A stretch of 64,000 bases of DNA. It comes from Halomonas sp. JB37. GTDB lineage: Bacteria > Pseudomonadota > Gammaproteobacteria > Pseudomonadales > Halomonadaceae. Under the pieces are notes generated by a model. It was not told the origin of the DNA. It saw only the letters and a program-made list of their open reading frames with translations, and ran no database searches. Shown here piece after piece: positions 27,835 through 36,446 of the stretch. Where the stretch lies: NCBI RefSeq assembly GCF_002332255.1, contig NZ_NRGW01000001.1, positions 806,001 through 870,000 on the forward strand, in the 5' to 3' direction. How positions within the stretch are numbered: the first letter of the stretch is position 1; every line of letters starts with the position of its first letter. A program made the position numbers and the translations under genes.

Positions 27835-28166
27835 CTGACGACAGTGACCGCCACGCCGCCGAATTGTTACATATGCTGGGGCACTTGTACGTGAAAAGCG
27901 GTGAACGTAAGCGTGGGTTGGTGCTATTGCTGCTTGCCTCGCACATAGTGCCAGCTCATACCGGCATCCTTCACACCCTTATCCAAGCTTTTATCGTTAA
28001 CGGCGATGTCCCGCGTGCGCTGAATGCGGTCGAACGTCTTGAATATGTGGAAGGGCATACGCCGATTCTGTCGCTGCTGCAGAGTCGGGCACTGTGGGTC
28101 GATGGTAGGCACGATGATGCGCGGCGGTGCTTTCAAGACTATCTACAGCGCCGGGAGGATAGATGA
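27831..28166 (+). CDS. sctY: SctY-like TPR chaperone (YscY position)
   Basis: A 111-residue, wholly helical TPR-type protein (LHMLGHLYVKSGERKRGLVLL; repeated A/L-rich helices to LWVDGRHDDARRCFQDYL). Length and fold match YscY (114 residues), the SctX chaperone that also binds the SctV cytoplasmic ring. The GTG start overlaps the sctX stop (GTGA) and its stop overlaps sctV (ATGA), so the three are coupled. Rhizobial T3SS clusters also have a TPR gene beside rhcV, so it may be the counterpart of that gene. Confidence 0.6.
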   Translation: MTDDSDRHAAELLHMLGHLYVKSGERKRGLVLLLLASHIVPAHTGILHTLIQAFIVNGDVPRALNAVERLEYVEGHTPILSLLQSRALWVDGRHDDARRCFQDYLQRREDR

Positions 28167-30331
28167 GCGGTCTGTTAACTCGACTCAATGTCATCGCGCA
28201 ACGTGCAGCGCAGCGCAGTGATGTAGTGATCGCCAGCTTTATCGTGCTGGCAGTCGTCATGATGATTATTCCGCTGCCGACCGCCCTGGTCGATGCTCTA
28301 ATCGGTATCAATATTGGTTTTAGTCTGCTGATCCTGATCGTCGCGTTCTATATCTCTCACCCTGTCGACTATTCGTCGCTGCCGCCGATTATTCTTTTGG
28401 CGACGCTGTTTCGTTTGGCACTATCGATTAGTACCACGCGCCTTATTCTGCTAGAGGGATATGCTGGTCAGATGGTGTCTGCCTTCGGTAACTTCGTCAT
28501 TGCTGGCGAGGTAGTCATAGGTCTCGTGGTTTTCCTGATCATAACAATCGCCCAGTTCTTGGTGATTACTAAAGGCGCCGAGCGGGTCGCCGAAGTGGCT
28601 GCCCGCTTCATCTTGGATGCGATGCCGGGCAAGCAGATGAGTATTGATAATGATCTGCGCAACGGCGACATAGACGCGGGAGAAGCGCGAACTCGTCGTC
28701 AGCGCTTGGAGCGCGAAAGTCAGTTGTATGGCTCTATGGATGGTGCCATGAAATTCGTTAAGGGTGACGCTATCGCGAGTTTGGTGATTCTATGCGTTAA
28801 CTTGATCGGAGGGCTGTTGATAGGCATGCTCAAACGTGACATGGCATTCGGTGAGGCTGTGAACACTTATTCGCTGTTGACTGTCGGCGATGGGCTTATT
28901 GCTCAGATCCCTGCGCTGCTCATCGCGGTCGGTGCTGGCACTGTGGTGACGCGAGTTAATTCTGATCAGGCTGGTGATCTCGGCAGTGAAATCATCGCGC
29001 AGTTGGGCAATAACGCGCGGGCGTTGGAACTAACCGCCGTCGTCCTCTTCTTTGCCGCCTTCATTCCTGGGTTCGCTACTACCGTGTTTTTGGTACTGGC
29101 CGCCGGCCTTGGTTTGGCTGCATGGTGCGTGCGGCGCCGAGCGAGGCATGATAAACGTGACATAGAAGAGACTGTTGAGGTGGTGAGTAACGCCGATGAA
29201 GCGACATCAGCGCCTGCAGCATCAGCGGCCACAATGCCGGAGCCACCAGCAGAAGAGGCGTTTCCGACAGCAGGGTATCGACTGATGGTATCACTGGATA
29301 TTGCCCTGGAAGAGGCTCTGTCCCTTGACGAGCTGCATGGCTTGTTGAACGCTACGAGGCAGCGTGTGGGGCTGGAGCTTGGCGTCGAGATGCCGAATGT
29401 CGGTGTACGCGTGCTACCGACAATGCAGGCGCGACGCATTAGCATAGAACTCGATGAAGTACCGGTTTTGGAAGGCGATATCCCCGCTGGGCGAGTATTA
29501 CTTGACGACGATCCTATCCACCTACAGCTACTGGATGTCGAGTGCCATGAGCATCCGCCACTAAGTGGCCGTGCGCCGGGCCTCTGGGTGGACGACAGCG
29601 AGCTAGCGCGCCTTGAGGAGTCGGGCATTGGCTACCGGACGGTCGAGCGAGTGCTGTGTGACTGTCTGGAGCGAGTGCTAGGTCGCTACGCAGGAGAGTT
29701 TGTCGGTATCCAGGAGACTCGGGCTTTGTTATCGCGCATGGAGCAGGATTACGCGGAGCTTGTTGGCGAAGCTATAAGGGTTGTGTCGTTGCAAAAGATG
29801 GCTGATGTGCTAAGACGCCTAGTAGAAGAAGGTGTGCCCATACGAGCTCTGCGTACCATCCTTGAGGCGATGGTGACATGGGGAGGGCAGGAGCAGAACG
29901 TAGTGCGCTTGGTGGAGCGGATTCGCGCCGCTCTTGCCCGCCAGATATGTTATCGCTACGCACGAGCAGACAGGGTTCTGCCGGCCTGGGTAATTACACG
30001 CCAGCTCGAGGAAGTGGTTCGGACCTCGCTACGTAGTTCTGGTGGCGGCACTCGCAACGGTGGCTTGCCGATACGCTTGTCGCGATCACTGAACGGTTGG
30101 TTCCAACAACGATTGGGCGAGCTGGATGCAGATGTGGCTCCGGTGATCATTACCTCCAGTGATATTCGCCCAGTGCTGCAACAGTGGGCCAAGCGCTACC
30201 AACTGGATCTACCGGTCATTGCCTGGCAGGAGGTCGCCTCGGAATTCAATTTGCATGTGCTGGCGCAGGTGAAAATACCGGTAACATCGCCACGAGATAC
30301 CGATCAAAAGGCTGACACCTCGGAAGAGTAA
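28163..30331 (+). CDS. sctV: T3SS export gate protein SctV (FHIPEP family)
   Basis: A 722-residue protein with about seven to eight membrane helices in the first 330 residues, a linker, and a cytoplasmic domain from about 370 to the end that forms the nonameric ring. Family blocks include SLPPIILLATLFRLALSISTTR, RFILDAMPGKQMSID and GDGLIAQIPALLIAVGAG. It selects and passes substrates into the export channel. It overlaps sctY by four bases. Confidence 0.95.
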   Translation: MSGLLTRLNVIAQRAAQRSDVVIASFIVLAVVMMIIPLPTALVDALIGINIGFSLLILIVAFYISHPVDYSSLPPIILLATLFRLALSISTTRLILLEGYAGQMVSAFGNFVIAGEVVIGLVVFLIITIAQFLVITKGAERVAEVAARFILDAMPGKQMSIDNDLRNGDIDAGEARTRRQRLERESQLYGSMDGAMKFVKGDAIASLVILCVNLIGGLLIGMLKRDMAFGEAVNTYSLLTVGDGLIAQIPALLIAVGAGTVVTRVNSDQAGDLGSEIIAQLGNNARALELTAVVLFFAAFIPGFATTVFLVLAAGLGLAAWCVRRRARHDKRDIEETVEVVSNADEATSAPAASAATMPEPPAEEAFPTAGYRLMVSLDIALEEALSLDELHGLLNATRQRVGLELGVEMPNVGVRVLPTMQARRISIELDEVPVLEGDIPAGRVLLDDDPIHLQLLDVECHEHPPLSGRAPGLWVDDSELARLEESGIGYRTVERVLCDCLERVLGRYAGEFVGIQETRALLSRMEQDYAELVGEAIRVVSLQKMADVLRRLVEEGVPIRALRTILEAMVTWGGQEQNVVRLVERIRAALARQICYRYARADRVLPAWVITRQLEEVVRTSLRSSGGGTRNGGLPIRLSRSLNGWFQQRLGELDADVAPVIITSSDIRPVLQQWAKRYQLDLPVIAWQEVASEFNLHVLAQVKIPVTSPRDTDQKADTSEE

Positions 30332-30371
30332 AAGACCGCTATAACAATATATTTCAGTATGGAGTCAACCT

Positions 30372-31721
30372 GTGAAAGCAACATTATGCATGACACTGCT
30401 CAGTTTTAGAGCGATGACCGAAGATACTGATCGACGTGTGATGGCTCGCGTTCTGACGCCTCTCATATTGCTGTTGACGATGATGGCTGGTCATGCCCAT
30501 GGGCAGTCTGGTGAGCGTTCTCTCAGCCTGGAAACGGGGCAAGGGCTAATCTTACGTTTCAACCAGGATGTGTCATCGGTGTTTGTTGCCAACCCTGAGA
30601 TTGCCGATGTTCAGGTAGTATCACCCGGTGTTCTTTATTTATTCGGCAAGCAGTATGGGGATACCAATCTCATCGCGCTTGGCCCCGATGATAGTACCGA
30701 AGCCTCCATGCGCCTAGAGGTCAGTGATGGCGCTCAGGGGGCTAATCGGGCGTTGCACGCTGCCGATGCTGGCACACCGATCCATCTACGGGTGGCTGGT
30801 AACCAATTGCTGGCCGAAGGACAAAGTCAGAGTGTCGAAGGCGCTCTTGCCACTCAAGCCACACTTGAACGACAGGCACCGGGGGAGGGCGCGGCGCAGA
30901 ATAACTCCACCTACGAGGGTGCCACTCAGATTAATCTTCGCGTGCGTTTCGCCGAGGTAGCCCGTGAGGAGTTGTTGGAGTATGGCATCAGTTGGAGCGC
31001 GCTGATCAACAACGGCTCGCTCTCGGTGGGTGTCTTGCCGAGCTCTATGGCTGGCAATGCGTTTGGCACTGTGGGTAGCGGCGTCGATGGCGTTGATGGT
31101 CTACTCCAAGCTCTGCAGAGGAATAATTTGCTGCAGATCCTGGCGGAGCCCAACATCACTGCTGTTACCGGCGAAACCGCTAGTTTTCTTGCTGGAGGGG
31201 AAATTCCCATTCCGGTACCGGTCGGCAATGATTTGGTCGGTATTGAGTATAAGCAGTTCGGGGTCTCGCTAATGTTTACGCCAGTCCTATTGCCTAACGA
31301 ACGTATATCGTTGGAGGTACGGCCTGAGGTCAGCAGCTTGACCAGCAGCGGTGTTGAGATCGGTGGCATTAGTGTGCCAGGGCTGCAGGTGCGCCGAGCG
31401 GATACTGTGGTTGAAGTGGGAAGTGGTCAGACCTTTGCTATCGCAGGATTATTCCAGCGCGACGCCTCCAATGCCATTGAGCGGGTGCCAGTGTTGGGTG
31501 ACTTGCCGATCTTGGGGAACCTGTTTCGATCTCGTCGTTTTCAGCGCAGTGAAACTGAGCTCGTTATTCTGATTACTCCCTATATCGTCGAGCCTGTGAC
31601 ACAGCCATTGCGTACACCGTTGGCTCAAGGGCGGGCTGATAACGGCTATTTGCAGGTCAATGGCGAGGCACTCCCCAGGCAAGCGGTACGGGACGATCCC
31701 TTCGGCTTCTATCTACAATAA
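30372..31721 (+). CDS. sctC2: T3SS secretin, C-terminal half (SctC2/RhcC2, CpaC-like)
   Basis: A 449-residue outer-membrane secretin with a signal peptide at about residues 24-44. The N-terminal domain is of the pilus type (FNQDVSSVFVANPEIADVQV and GKQYGDTNLIAL), as in CpaC/RcpA of Tad pili. The secretin core follows (QILAEPNITAVTGETASFLAGG; VPVLGDLPILGNLFRSRRF; ELVILITPYIVEP). It lacks the N0 domain of normal SctC; that part is a separate gene at 33066. A split secretin is a known trait of rhizobial T3SS. The start is GTG 30372 with GGAG seven bases upstream; ATG 30441 is an alternative. Confidence 0.88.
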   Translation: MKATLCMTLLSFRAMTEDTDRRVMARVLTPLILLLTMMAGHAHGQSGERSLSLETGQGLILRFNQDVSSVFVANPEIADVQVVSPGVLYLFGKQYGDTNLIALGPDDSTEASMRLEVSDGAQGANRALHAADAGTPIHLRVAGNQLLAEGQSQSVEGALATQATLERQAPGEGAAQNNSTYEGATQINLRVRFAEVAREELLEYGISWSALINNGSLSVGVLPSSMAGNAFGTVGSGVDGVDGLLQALQRNNLLQILAEPNITAVTGETASFLAGGEIPIPVPVGNDLVGIEYKQFGVSLMFTPVLLPNERISLEVRPEVSSLTSSGVEIGGISVPGLQVRRADTVVEVGSGQTFAIAGLFQRDASNAIERVPVLGDLPILGNLFRSRRFQRSETELVILITPYIVEPVTQPLRTPLAQGRADNGYLQVNGEALPRQAVRDDPFGFYLQ

Positions 31722-31737
31722 GAGTGAGGAGCACGTG

Positions 31738-32154
31738 GTGATAACGACAAAGCCTAAGGCTATTTGGCGGCTAGTGCCTCTGCTGCTGTTGCTAGGAGGA
31801 TGTTCTTCATCAATGGGGCCGATGTCCTGGGATACGGGCTACCACGCAACCGGCGTGGATGATACCACCGAACAGCGGCTTTTGCTGGCCCCTCACCTCT
31901 GTCATTTACCGGCCTCAAAGACTGGCATCGTTGCCCTACCTCCAGGTTGTGCGAACGACCTTAATTTGCAGTTCATGGTTGAACGGCCACGGGATCTGCT
32001 GCAAGGGCGAGACATGGGGCCATCGAGCGCGGAGCCGTTGGCCCGAGCGGCTCGGGAACGGCTCTCTAATCGCGAGCACAGTCAGCGGCGGCGACAACGA
32101 CTAGAGGAAGAGGCGAGGGGGGTGGGCCGCTATGCCACAACGAGCGACATGTAG
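31738..32154 (+). CDS. CpaD-like lipoprotein associated with the secretin
   Basis: About 138 residues starting at GTG 31738 (AGGA eight bases upstream; GTG 31735 also possible). It has a lipoprotein signal with lipobox LLGGC. The block PPGCANDLNLQFMVERPRDL matches the conserved core of the Tad-pilus lipoprotein CpaD (a GCA.xNL..MV..PRDL pattern). CpaD normally partners the CpaC secretin, and here it directly follows a CpaC-like secretin half, so it is probably a pilotin or secretin-stabilising partner in the outer membrane. The C-terminus is arginine-rich. Confidence 0.7.
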   Translation: MITTKPKAIWRLVPLLLLLGGCSSSMGPMSWDTGYHATGVDDTTEQRLLLAPHLCHLPASKTGIVALPPGCANDLNLQFMVERPRDLLQGRDMGPSSAEPLARAARERLSNREHSQRRRQRLEEEARGVGRYATTSDM

Positions 32155-32165
32155 CTGTCGCCTCA

Positions 32166-32951
32166 TTAATATCCGGCGAGCCCGATGGCACGAGCCCGTT
32201 CGCCGATGTCGGGCAAGGCGCGAATGCGCTGGGCTTGTTCGATTAGTGATTGGCGCTGTGATGCTGGCATATCGGGAATCTCGATCGTTTCCGCCTGTTG
32301 GGTATCGCCAGCTAGTATCAGAATTAAAATCAGGCTATGGAAGTGGCGGTCCTCGGCCAGCGGGGAAGAGGCGACATCGCGTATGTGGGCTACTGCAGTA
32401 GCGTGTTGTCCGGCCAGGGACTGGGCTAGCGCCAAATTGGTCTGTGCGTCGGGGGCATCTGGTAGCAGTTCTGCTGCTCGCGAAAAGGAAGAGACTGCGG
32501 CTTCGCCCTCTTTCACGCCCAGTAAAGCCTGCGCGGCGCCTAGGCGGCTCCAGGCGGTGGGAGTGTCAAGTGCCGGTGCTGCTCGGCGTAGGTTGCGCAA
32601 CGCACTTTCGACCTTGTCGAGCCGCAGCTGGGTCGATCCGAGGCCGAGCAGGGCCGTTGGGGAGTCGATGTTCTTTTCCAGTGCGGCTCGGTACGAGCGC
32701 AGTGCTCCCTGCAGATCGCCGCTAGCGAGTCGTGCGTCGCCAAGCCGGACGTTGATATTGACGTCTTCATCCGATAGCTCAGCTGCACGTTCATAGAGGG
32801 TGGTGGCGGTGGCGTAGTCACCCTGGGCAGCGATGTCATCGGCCAAAGACAATAAGCTAGACTCTTCGGCTTGCTCGGCAGTGGTCGCGCAGGCAACTAG
32901 CAACGAGCAGGACAACAGGATGGGAAGGCGTATGCAGTATCGCATCGACAT
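32166..32951 (-). CDS. TPR-repeat lipoprotein between the two secretin halves
   Basis: A 261-residue lipoprotein with signal peptide LPILLSCSLLVAC (lipobox LVAC), followed by at least four TPR-type repeats (YATATTLYERAAELSDEDVN; GDLQGALRSYRAALEKN; SPTALLGLGSTQLRLDKVESAL and so on). ATG 32951 has GGAG six bases upstream. It is the only minus-strand gene of the island and separates sctC2 from sctC1. It resembles TadD-type TPR lipoproteins of Tad pili, so it may help assemble the split secretin. Confidence 0.75.
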   Translation of the reverse strand: MSMRYCIRLPILLSCSLLVACATTAEQAEESSLLSLADDIAAQGDYATATTLYERAAELSDEDVNINVRLGDARLASGDLQGALRSYRAALEKNIDSPTALLGLGSTQLRLDKVESALRNLRRAAPALDTPTAWSRLGAAQALLGVKEGEAAVSSFSRAAELLPDAPDAQTNLALAQSLAGQHATAVAHIRDVASSPLAEDRHFHSLILILILAGDTQQAETIEIPDMPASQRQSLIEQAQRIRALPDIGERARAIGLAGY

Positions 32952-33065
32952 TGGACGCTCCATGGTACGCCTTATGGCGTGTGGTAGAAAAAAAATTAGT
33001 GTTCTATGTTTAAAGGTATTGAGCCACCGAACCTGGAGCTCGTCAACTGGGGTCGAGGAAGCATG

Positions 33066-33740
33066 ATGTGTAGGTTTTTTATGCATTTTAGGCAGGCTAG
33101 AGAGCCTAGCAAGCGTCGACTATCACTTACATCGTCATGCAGTAAAGGTGGGCGTTTAATGATCTACGCCATCCTTTTGTCAGGTCCCATGATACTGCTA
33201 TTTCCAGCCGTAACATGGGCGTCTGATGAATCGAATGGAGCCGCTGAATGGATGGAGCGTGAATATCGCTATCTGATTGTCGAGCAAGACGTTCAAGCTG
33301 TGTTGAAGGAGTTTGGCAGGAATCTCGCGCTTCCTATGGAGGTTTCTCAGCGGGTCGAGGGTGCGGTTCGTGGAAATATAACGGCTGAGACTGCCCGAGG
33401 GTTTCTTGAGCAGGTGTGTGCCGCCAATGACCTAGCATGGTTCTTTGATGGTGGTGTGTTGCATGTTTCTACGCGGGAGGAAATGACGCAGCAGTCCTTC
33501 GAGCTGACTGACATTGATAGTCAGCGCCTGATGGCGGATATCGAAGGTTCTAGCGTTGGTGACCCTATGCGATCCAGGCTTGTAGACGGTGGTGATACGT
33601 TACAAATATGGGGTATGAATGCTTGGGTTGATGATGTGGCGCGACGCGTCGAGCGCTTGCGTCAGCCGGCACCTAGCCCAAGTAACGACGGTGGAGTGAC
33701 TGTGTTTCGAGGCAGTATTACGAAGCAGACTGCCGAATGA
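33066..33740 (+). CDS. sctC1: T3SS secretin, N-terminal half (SctC1/RhcC1)
   Basis: A 224-residue protein with a signal peptide (LSGPMILLFPAVTWA), followed by the N0/N1 domains of SctC: YRYLIVEQDVQAVLKEFGRN, VEGAVRGNITAETARGFLEQ and LAWFFDGGVLHVS match the start of HrcC/RhcC1. The barrel-forming secretin part is absent and is supplied by sctC2, 1.3 kb upstream. GAGGAA lies five bases before ATG 33066; ATG 33159, just before the hydrophobic core, is an alternative. It is the first gene of the long sctC1-to-sctU run. Confidence 0.85.
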   Translation: MCRFFMHFRQAREPSKRRLSLTSSCSKGGRLMIYAILLSGPMILLFPAVTWASDESNGAAEWMEREYRYLIVEQDVQAVLKEFGRNLALPMEVSQRVEGAVRGNITAETARGFLEQVCAANDLAWFFDGGVLHVSTREEMTQQSFELTDIDSQRLMADIEGSSVGDPMRSRLVDGGDTLQIWGMNAWVDDVARRVERLRQPAPSPSNDGGVTVFRGSITKQTAE

Positions 33741-33768
33741 TGAGCAACCCGAATGGGAGGAAGTAGTT

Positions 33769-33954
33769 ATGGCAACGGTAGATGGAGTGAACGCCTCAAA
33801 TGGCAATGAGACACTGAGTCTCGATCAGCAACAGAACTTTGATCAGGCTGTTGAGAATGCCAAGGTCACTGATATTGTCGGCCAGGCTGTGGGCTCATTG
33901 GCTATATCGCATCTAATGGGCTATGCAAGCGACATGCTTAAAGAAGAAGGCTGA
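33769..33954 (+). CDS. Candidate needle/pilin subunit (SctF position)
   Basis: 61 residues: polar N-terminal half, then a helix (AVENAKVTDIVGQAVGSLA) and a second helix (ISHLMGYASDMLKEEG). There is no signal peptide. It has an excellent ribosome site (GGGAGGAAG). It lies directly before sctI, the place of sctF in Ysc-type clusters and of small pilus genes in Hrp/Rhc clusters. Needle subunits are small two-helix proteins, but I see no specific SctF motif, so this remains a positional call. Confidence 0.5.
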   Translation: MATVDGVNASNGNETLSLDQQQNFDQAVENAKVTDIVGQAVGSLAISHLMGYASDMLKEEG

Positions 33955-34003
33955 GCGAGGGGTCGATAATTCGGTCAACAATACCAGCGAAGGAGCCTAG
34001 ATT

Positions 34004-34405
34004 ATGATTCCTACAACTACGATAGGCGCTGCAACCCCTCCCGGTGGGGGGGGCACAGAGGCGCTGGCGGCGCAGAACCTATTCGAACACATGGCGCAGC
34101 AATCCGGAGTGACGCTGCAGGTAACCACCCCAGCCGAACTGGGTTCCAGTATTTTAAATTCACTGGAGGGCCCTCTCGATAAGGTGCAGAGCTTCTCCAG
34201 CAGGTTGCATGACAGTGGTGCCATGCGGCCCTCTAGCGGCGAAGGTATGGCGGGAGAAGGGGCTGGAGGAGTGGAGGACATGCAGTTTGACCGAATGCTT
34301 GACTCATTCTCCACCATGTTCGATCACGCGACCTTGACGAAGCTGATGTCGTCTTGTGCTTCTCAGATGTCCGGCGCTTGCAAAACCTTGTTACGAGGAC
34401 AGTGA
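34004..34405 (+). CDS. sctI: T3SS inner rod protein SctI
   Basis: A 133-residue protein with a glycine- and proline-rich N-terminal half and a C-terminal amphipathic helix (TKLMSSCASQMSGACKTLLR, ending GQ) that matches the conserved SctI/HrpB2/NolB tail, ending in TLL-x-x-Q. It polymerises at the base of the needle, on SctJ and the export gate. Two cysteines in that helix are unusual for a rod protein. AAGGAG precedes the ATG. sctJ begins four bases after the stop. Confidence 0.72.
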   Translation: MIPTTTIGAATPPGGGGTEALAAQNLFEHMAQQSGVTLQVTTPAELGSSILNSLEGPLDKVQSFSSRLHDSGAMRPSSGEGMAGEGAGGVEDMQFDRMLDSFSTMFDHATLTKLMSSCASQMSGACKTLLRGQ

Positions 34406-34408
34406 CAC

Positions 34409-35215
34409 TTGCTTTCCAAACAACGGATGACGGGACCCTGGTTGAATGCCGTGCGGCTTCTGGCGGTCGTGGCTATGTCGCTTTTGCTTCAGGCATGTGA
34501 CACGGAGCTCTACACCAACCTCAGTGAGCGTGAAGCCAATGTGATGGTGGCGAGTCTGGCACGGCATGGTATACCGGCGAATCGAGTGGTTCAGAAAGAG
34601 GGGGGTATGACTGTCACCATCGACGAGAACCATTTTTCGGAGGCAATTAGCGTTCTTGATCGTCTGGGACTGCCGGGGCAGACGTTTTCAAATCTTAATG
34701 AGGTCTTCGAAAGTAATAGCTTGGTGTCCTCGCCAGTGCAAGAACGCGCAAAAATGATCTATGCCCTCAGTGAAGAGCTCTCCCATACGGTATCGCAAAT
34801 CGACGGAGTGCTCTCAGCCCGGGTGCATGTAGTACTGTCCGATAACGACCTGCTGGAAAAGAACAGTACGCCGTCGTCGGCTTCGGTGTTTATCCGCCAT
34901 TCCCCTGCTCTCGAGATCGACCCCATGATCCCTAGGATCAAGACACTGGTTGCCAATGGCATCTCGGGTCTTGATTATGAAAGTGTCTCGGTGGTTCCGG
35001 TCGCCGCGGTCATGCTTGAGGTGCCGGTCGGAGAGACACAGGCTTCCTTGCGCTCGTTTCTTGGCATCGCCATGCCGACCTCTAGTGTGACACGCGCTGT
35101 TTGGCTCTTCAGCATATTGCTGGCGCTTGTCCTAGGCTTGGCAGGTGCTCTGGGTTGGGTGCTCTGGCGAAAGCGGCAACGAGGCACCTATGAATTGGAG
35201 GAGACGCCGCCATGA
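34409..35215 (+). CDS. sctJ: T3SS inner-membrane ring lipoprotein SctJ
   Basis: A 268-residue YscJ/HrcJ-family lipoprotein: signal peptide with lipobox LLQAC, first ring domain (LYTNLSEREANVMVASL), second ring domain (ALSEELSHTVSQIDGVLSAR; VHVVLSDND; SVFIRHSP) and a C-terminal membrane helix near residues 225-250. The TTG at 34409 has AGGA nine bases upstream; ATG 34427 is an alternative without a ribosome site. Its last codons overlap sctK. Confidence 0.93.
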   Translation: MLSKQRMTGPWLNAVRLLAVVAMSLLLQACDTELYTNLSEREANVMVASLARHGIPANRVVQKEGGMTVTIDENHFSEAISVLDRLGLPGQTFSNLNEVFESNSLVSSPVQERAKMIYALSEELSHTVSQIDGVLSARVHVVLSDNDLLEKNSTPSSASVFIRHSPALEIDPMIPRIKTLVANGISGLDYESVSVVPVAAVMLEVPVGETQASLRSFLGIAMPTSSVTRAVWLFSILLALVLGLAGALGWVLWRKRQRGTYELEETPP

Positions 35216-35862
35216 TGTCTGATAGTGCGCAATCTGACCCTTGGCAGGCGTTTATTGAGAAGCCGACGGAATATGTCGCCCTGCAATGGTTATGCGCTGA
35301 ACTGGAAAGCGTGGCCGACGATGCTACCCAGGCAGTATTGGCGCGGCATCCACGCTTCCAGAAGCGTCTGGGAGAGCAGCTAGCGCACCGGCATGGCTTG
35401 CTTCCACCCGAAGAGTTACCGATGCCTGAGGCGAACGACTTGGTATTATTCAAGCTGCCGCCCGGGGCCGGTGAGGAGCTGGCGCGCTATTGCGGCATGA
35501 TCTGCCACGCCAGAGCTTTCGTACACGCAATTCGCGCAACTCGCGTCGTCGAGCTTAAGCAGCGTTTTGGCGAGCTTTCATATAGAGCTGCGTTGAGCAA
35601 TCGCGATGTGGCGCTTCACAGTCATGATTATGCCGATGACGATGCTTTGGAGCATTCTGTGGAGCGCGATGGCGTCGCCTGCATCGCCGCTTGGATGTCG
35701 ATGCAGCCGACAGGGCTTACTGATTGGCTGCGTCTAGGCGTATTGGGAAGCCCTTGTCGCCCTGACTCCGAGCCCAGTGACGAGATTTTTAAACTAGGGC
35801 CTGACATCGTGCGTCGTGCGTCAGCGTTCATGATTGATCACGGAGTGGAGGCAGTAGAGTGA
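35212..35862 (+). CDS. sctK: T3SS sorting-platform protein SctK (HrpD/NolU-like)
   Basis: A 216-residue soluble protein between sctJ and sctL, overlapping each by four bases. It is rich in helices and has no signal peptide. Family conservation is low; blocks such as ELARYCGMICHARAFVHAI and LTDWLRLGVLG suit NolU/SctK proteins. The known role of the family is linking the SctJ/SctD ring to the cytoplasmic sorting platform. The call depends largely on its conserved place in the J-K-L-N order. Confidence 0.75.
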   Translation: MMSDSAQSDPWQAFIEKPTEYVALQWLCAELESVADDATQAVLARHPRFQKRLGEQLAHRHGLLPPEELPMPEANDLVLFKLPPGAGEELARYCGMICHARAFVHAIRATRVVELKQRFGELSYRAALSNRDVALHSHDYADDDALEHSVERDGVACIAAWMSMQPTGLTDWLRLGVLGSPCRPDSEPSDEIFKLGPDIVRRASAFMIDHGVEAVE

Positions 35863-36446
35863 ACGAGCTACCGCCGCATCCGGGCAAAACTATACTGAAG
35901 GCAGCTGAAGCCGCTGCCTGGGTTGACGGTTACGCCTTTCTAAAACAAGTACGACGTCAAGCCGACGGCATCGCGGATGAGGCTCGCCGCACTTCAGAAA
36001 AGGCCTATTTAGAGGGCTTTGAGGAAGGGCGGCGGGCTGGAGAGGCGCAGGCTGCCGAGCTGCTGGATCGAACGACGCAACACGTAAAAACGTATCTGGC
36101 GGGGCTGGATCAGTCGATGGCCGACCTTAGTTTGCAGATGGTGCGACGCATACTGGGAGAATTTGATGATGCCGAGTTGATCAGTTGTTGTGTGCGTCAG
36201 GCGCTTGACGAATATCGCCATGATATGGTGTTAACGGTGCGCGTTGCACCGGAGCTGGTTGCCCAGGTTGAGACGCTGCTGACAGAGAGAGGTGGGCACC
36301 GGGAATGTCATGTGGTGGGTGATGCCCAACTTGATGCTGGGCAGTGTCTACTTGTCAGCCCAGTGGCAGTGGTTGACGTGGGAGTGGATGCACAACTGAA
36401 TACGTTGCGTGAGGCGCTGTTCTGCCATGATGCAGGGAGAACGTGA
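35859..36446 (+). CDS. sctL: T3SS ATPase stator protein SctL
   Basis: A 195-residue FliH/HrpE/NolV-type protein. A charged helical N-terminal half (AYLEGFEEGRRAGEAQAAEL) precedes the conserved SctL core (MVRRILGEFDDAELISCCVRQ; TVRVAPELVAQVETLL). It regulates the SctN ATPase and connects it to SctQ. The GTG start overlaps sctK and the stop overlaps the sctN start region. Confidence 0.87.
   Translation: MNELPPHPGKTILKAAEAAAWVDGYAFLKQVRRQADGIADEARRTSEKAYLEGFEEGRRAGEAQAAELLDRTTQHVKTYLAGLDQSMADLSLQMVRRILGEFDDAELISCCVRQALDEYRHDMVLTVRVAPELVAQVETLLTERGGHRECHVVGDAQLDAGQCLLVSPVAVVDVGVDAQLNTLREALFCHDAGRT

Noticed and set aside
28966..29628. 220-codon minus-strand frame inside sctV
   Set aside because: Serine- and arginine-rich antisense shadow of a strongly conserved gene.
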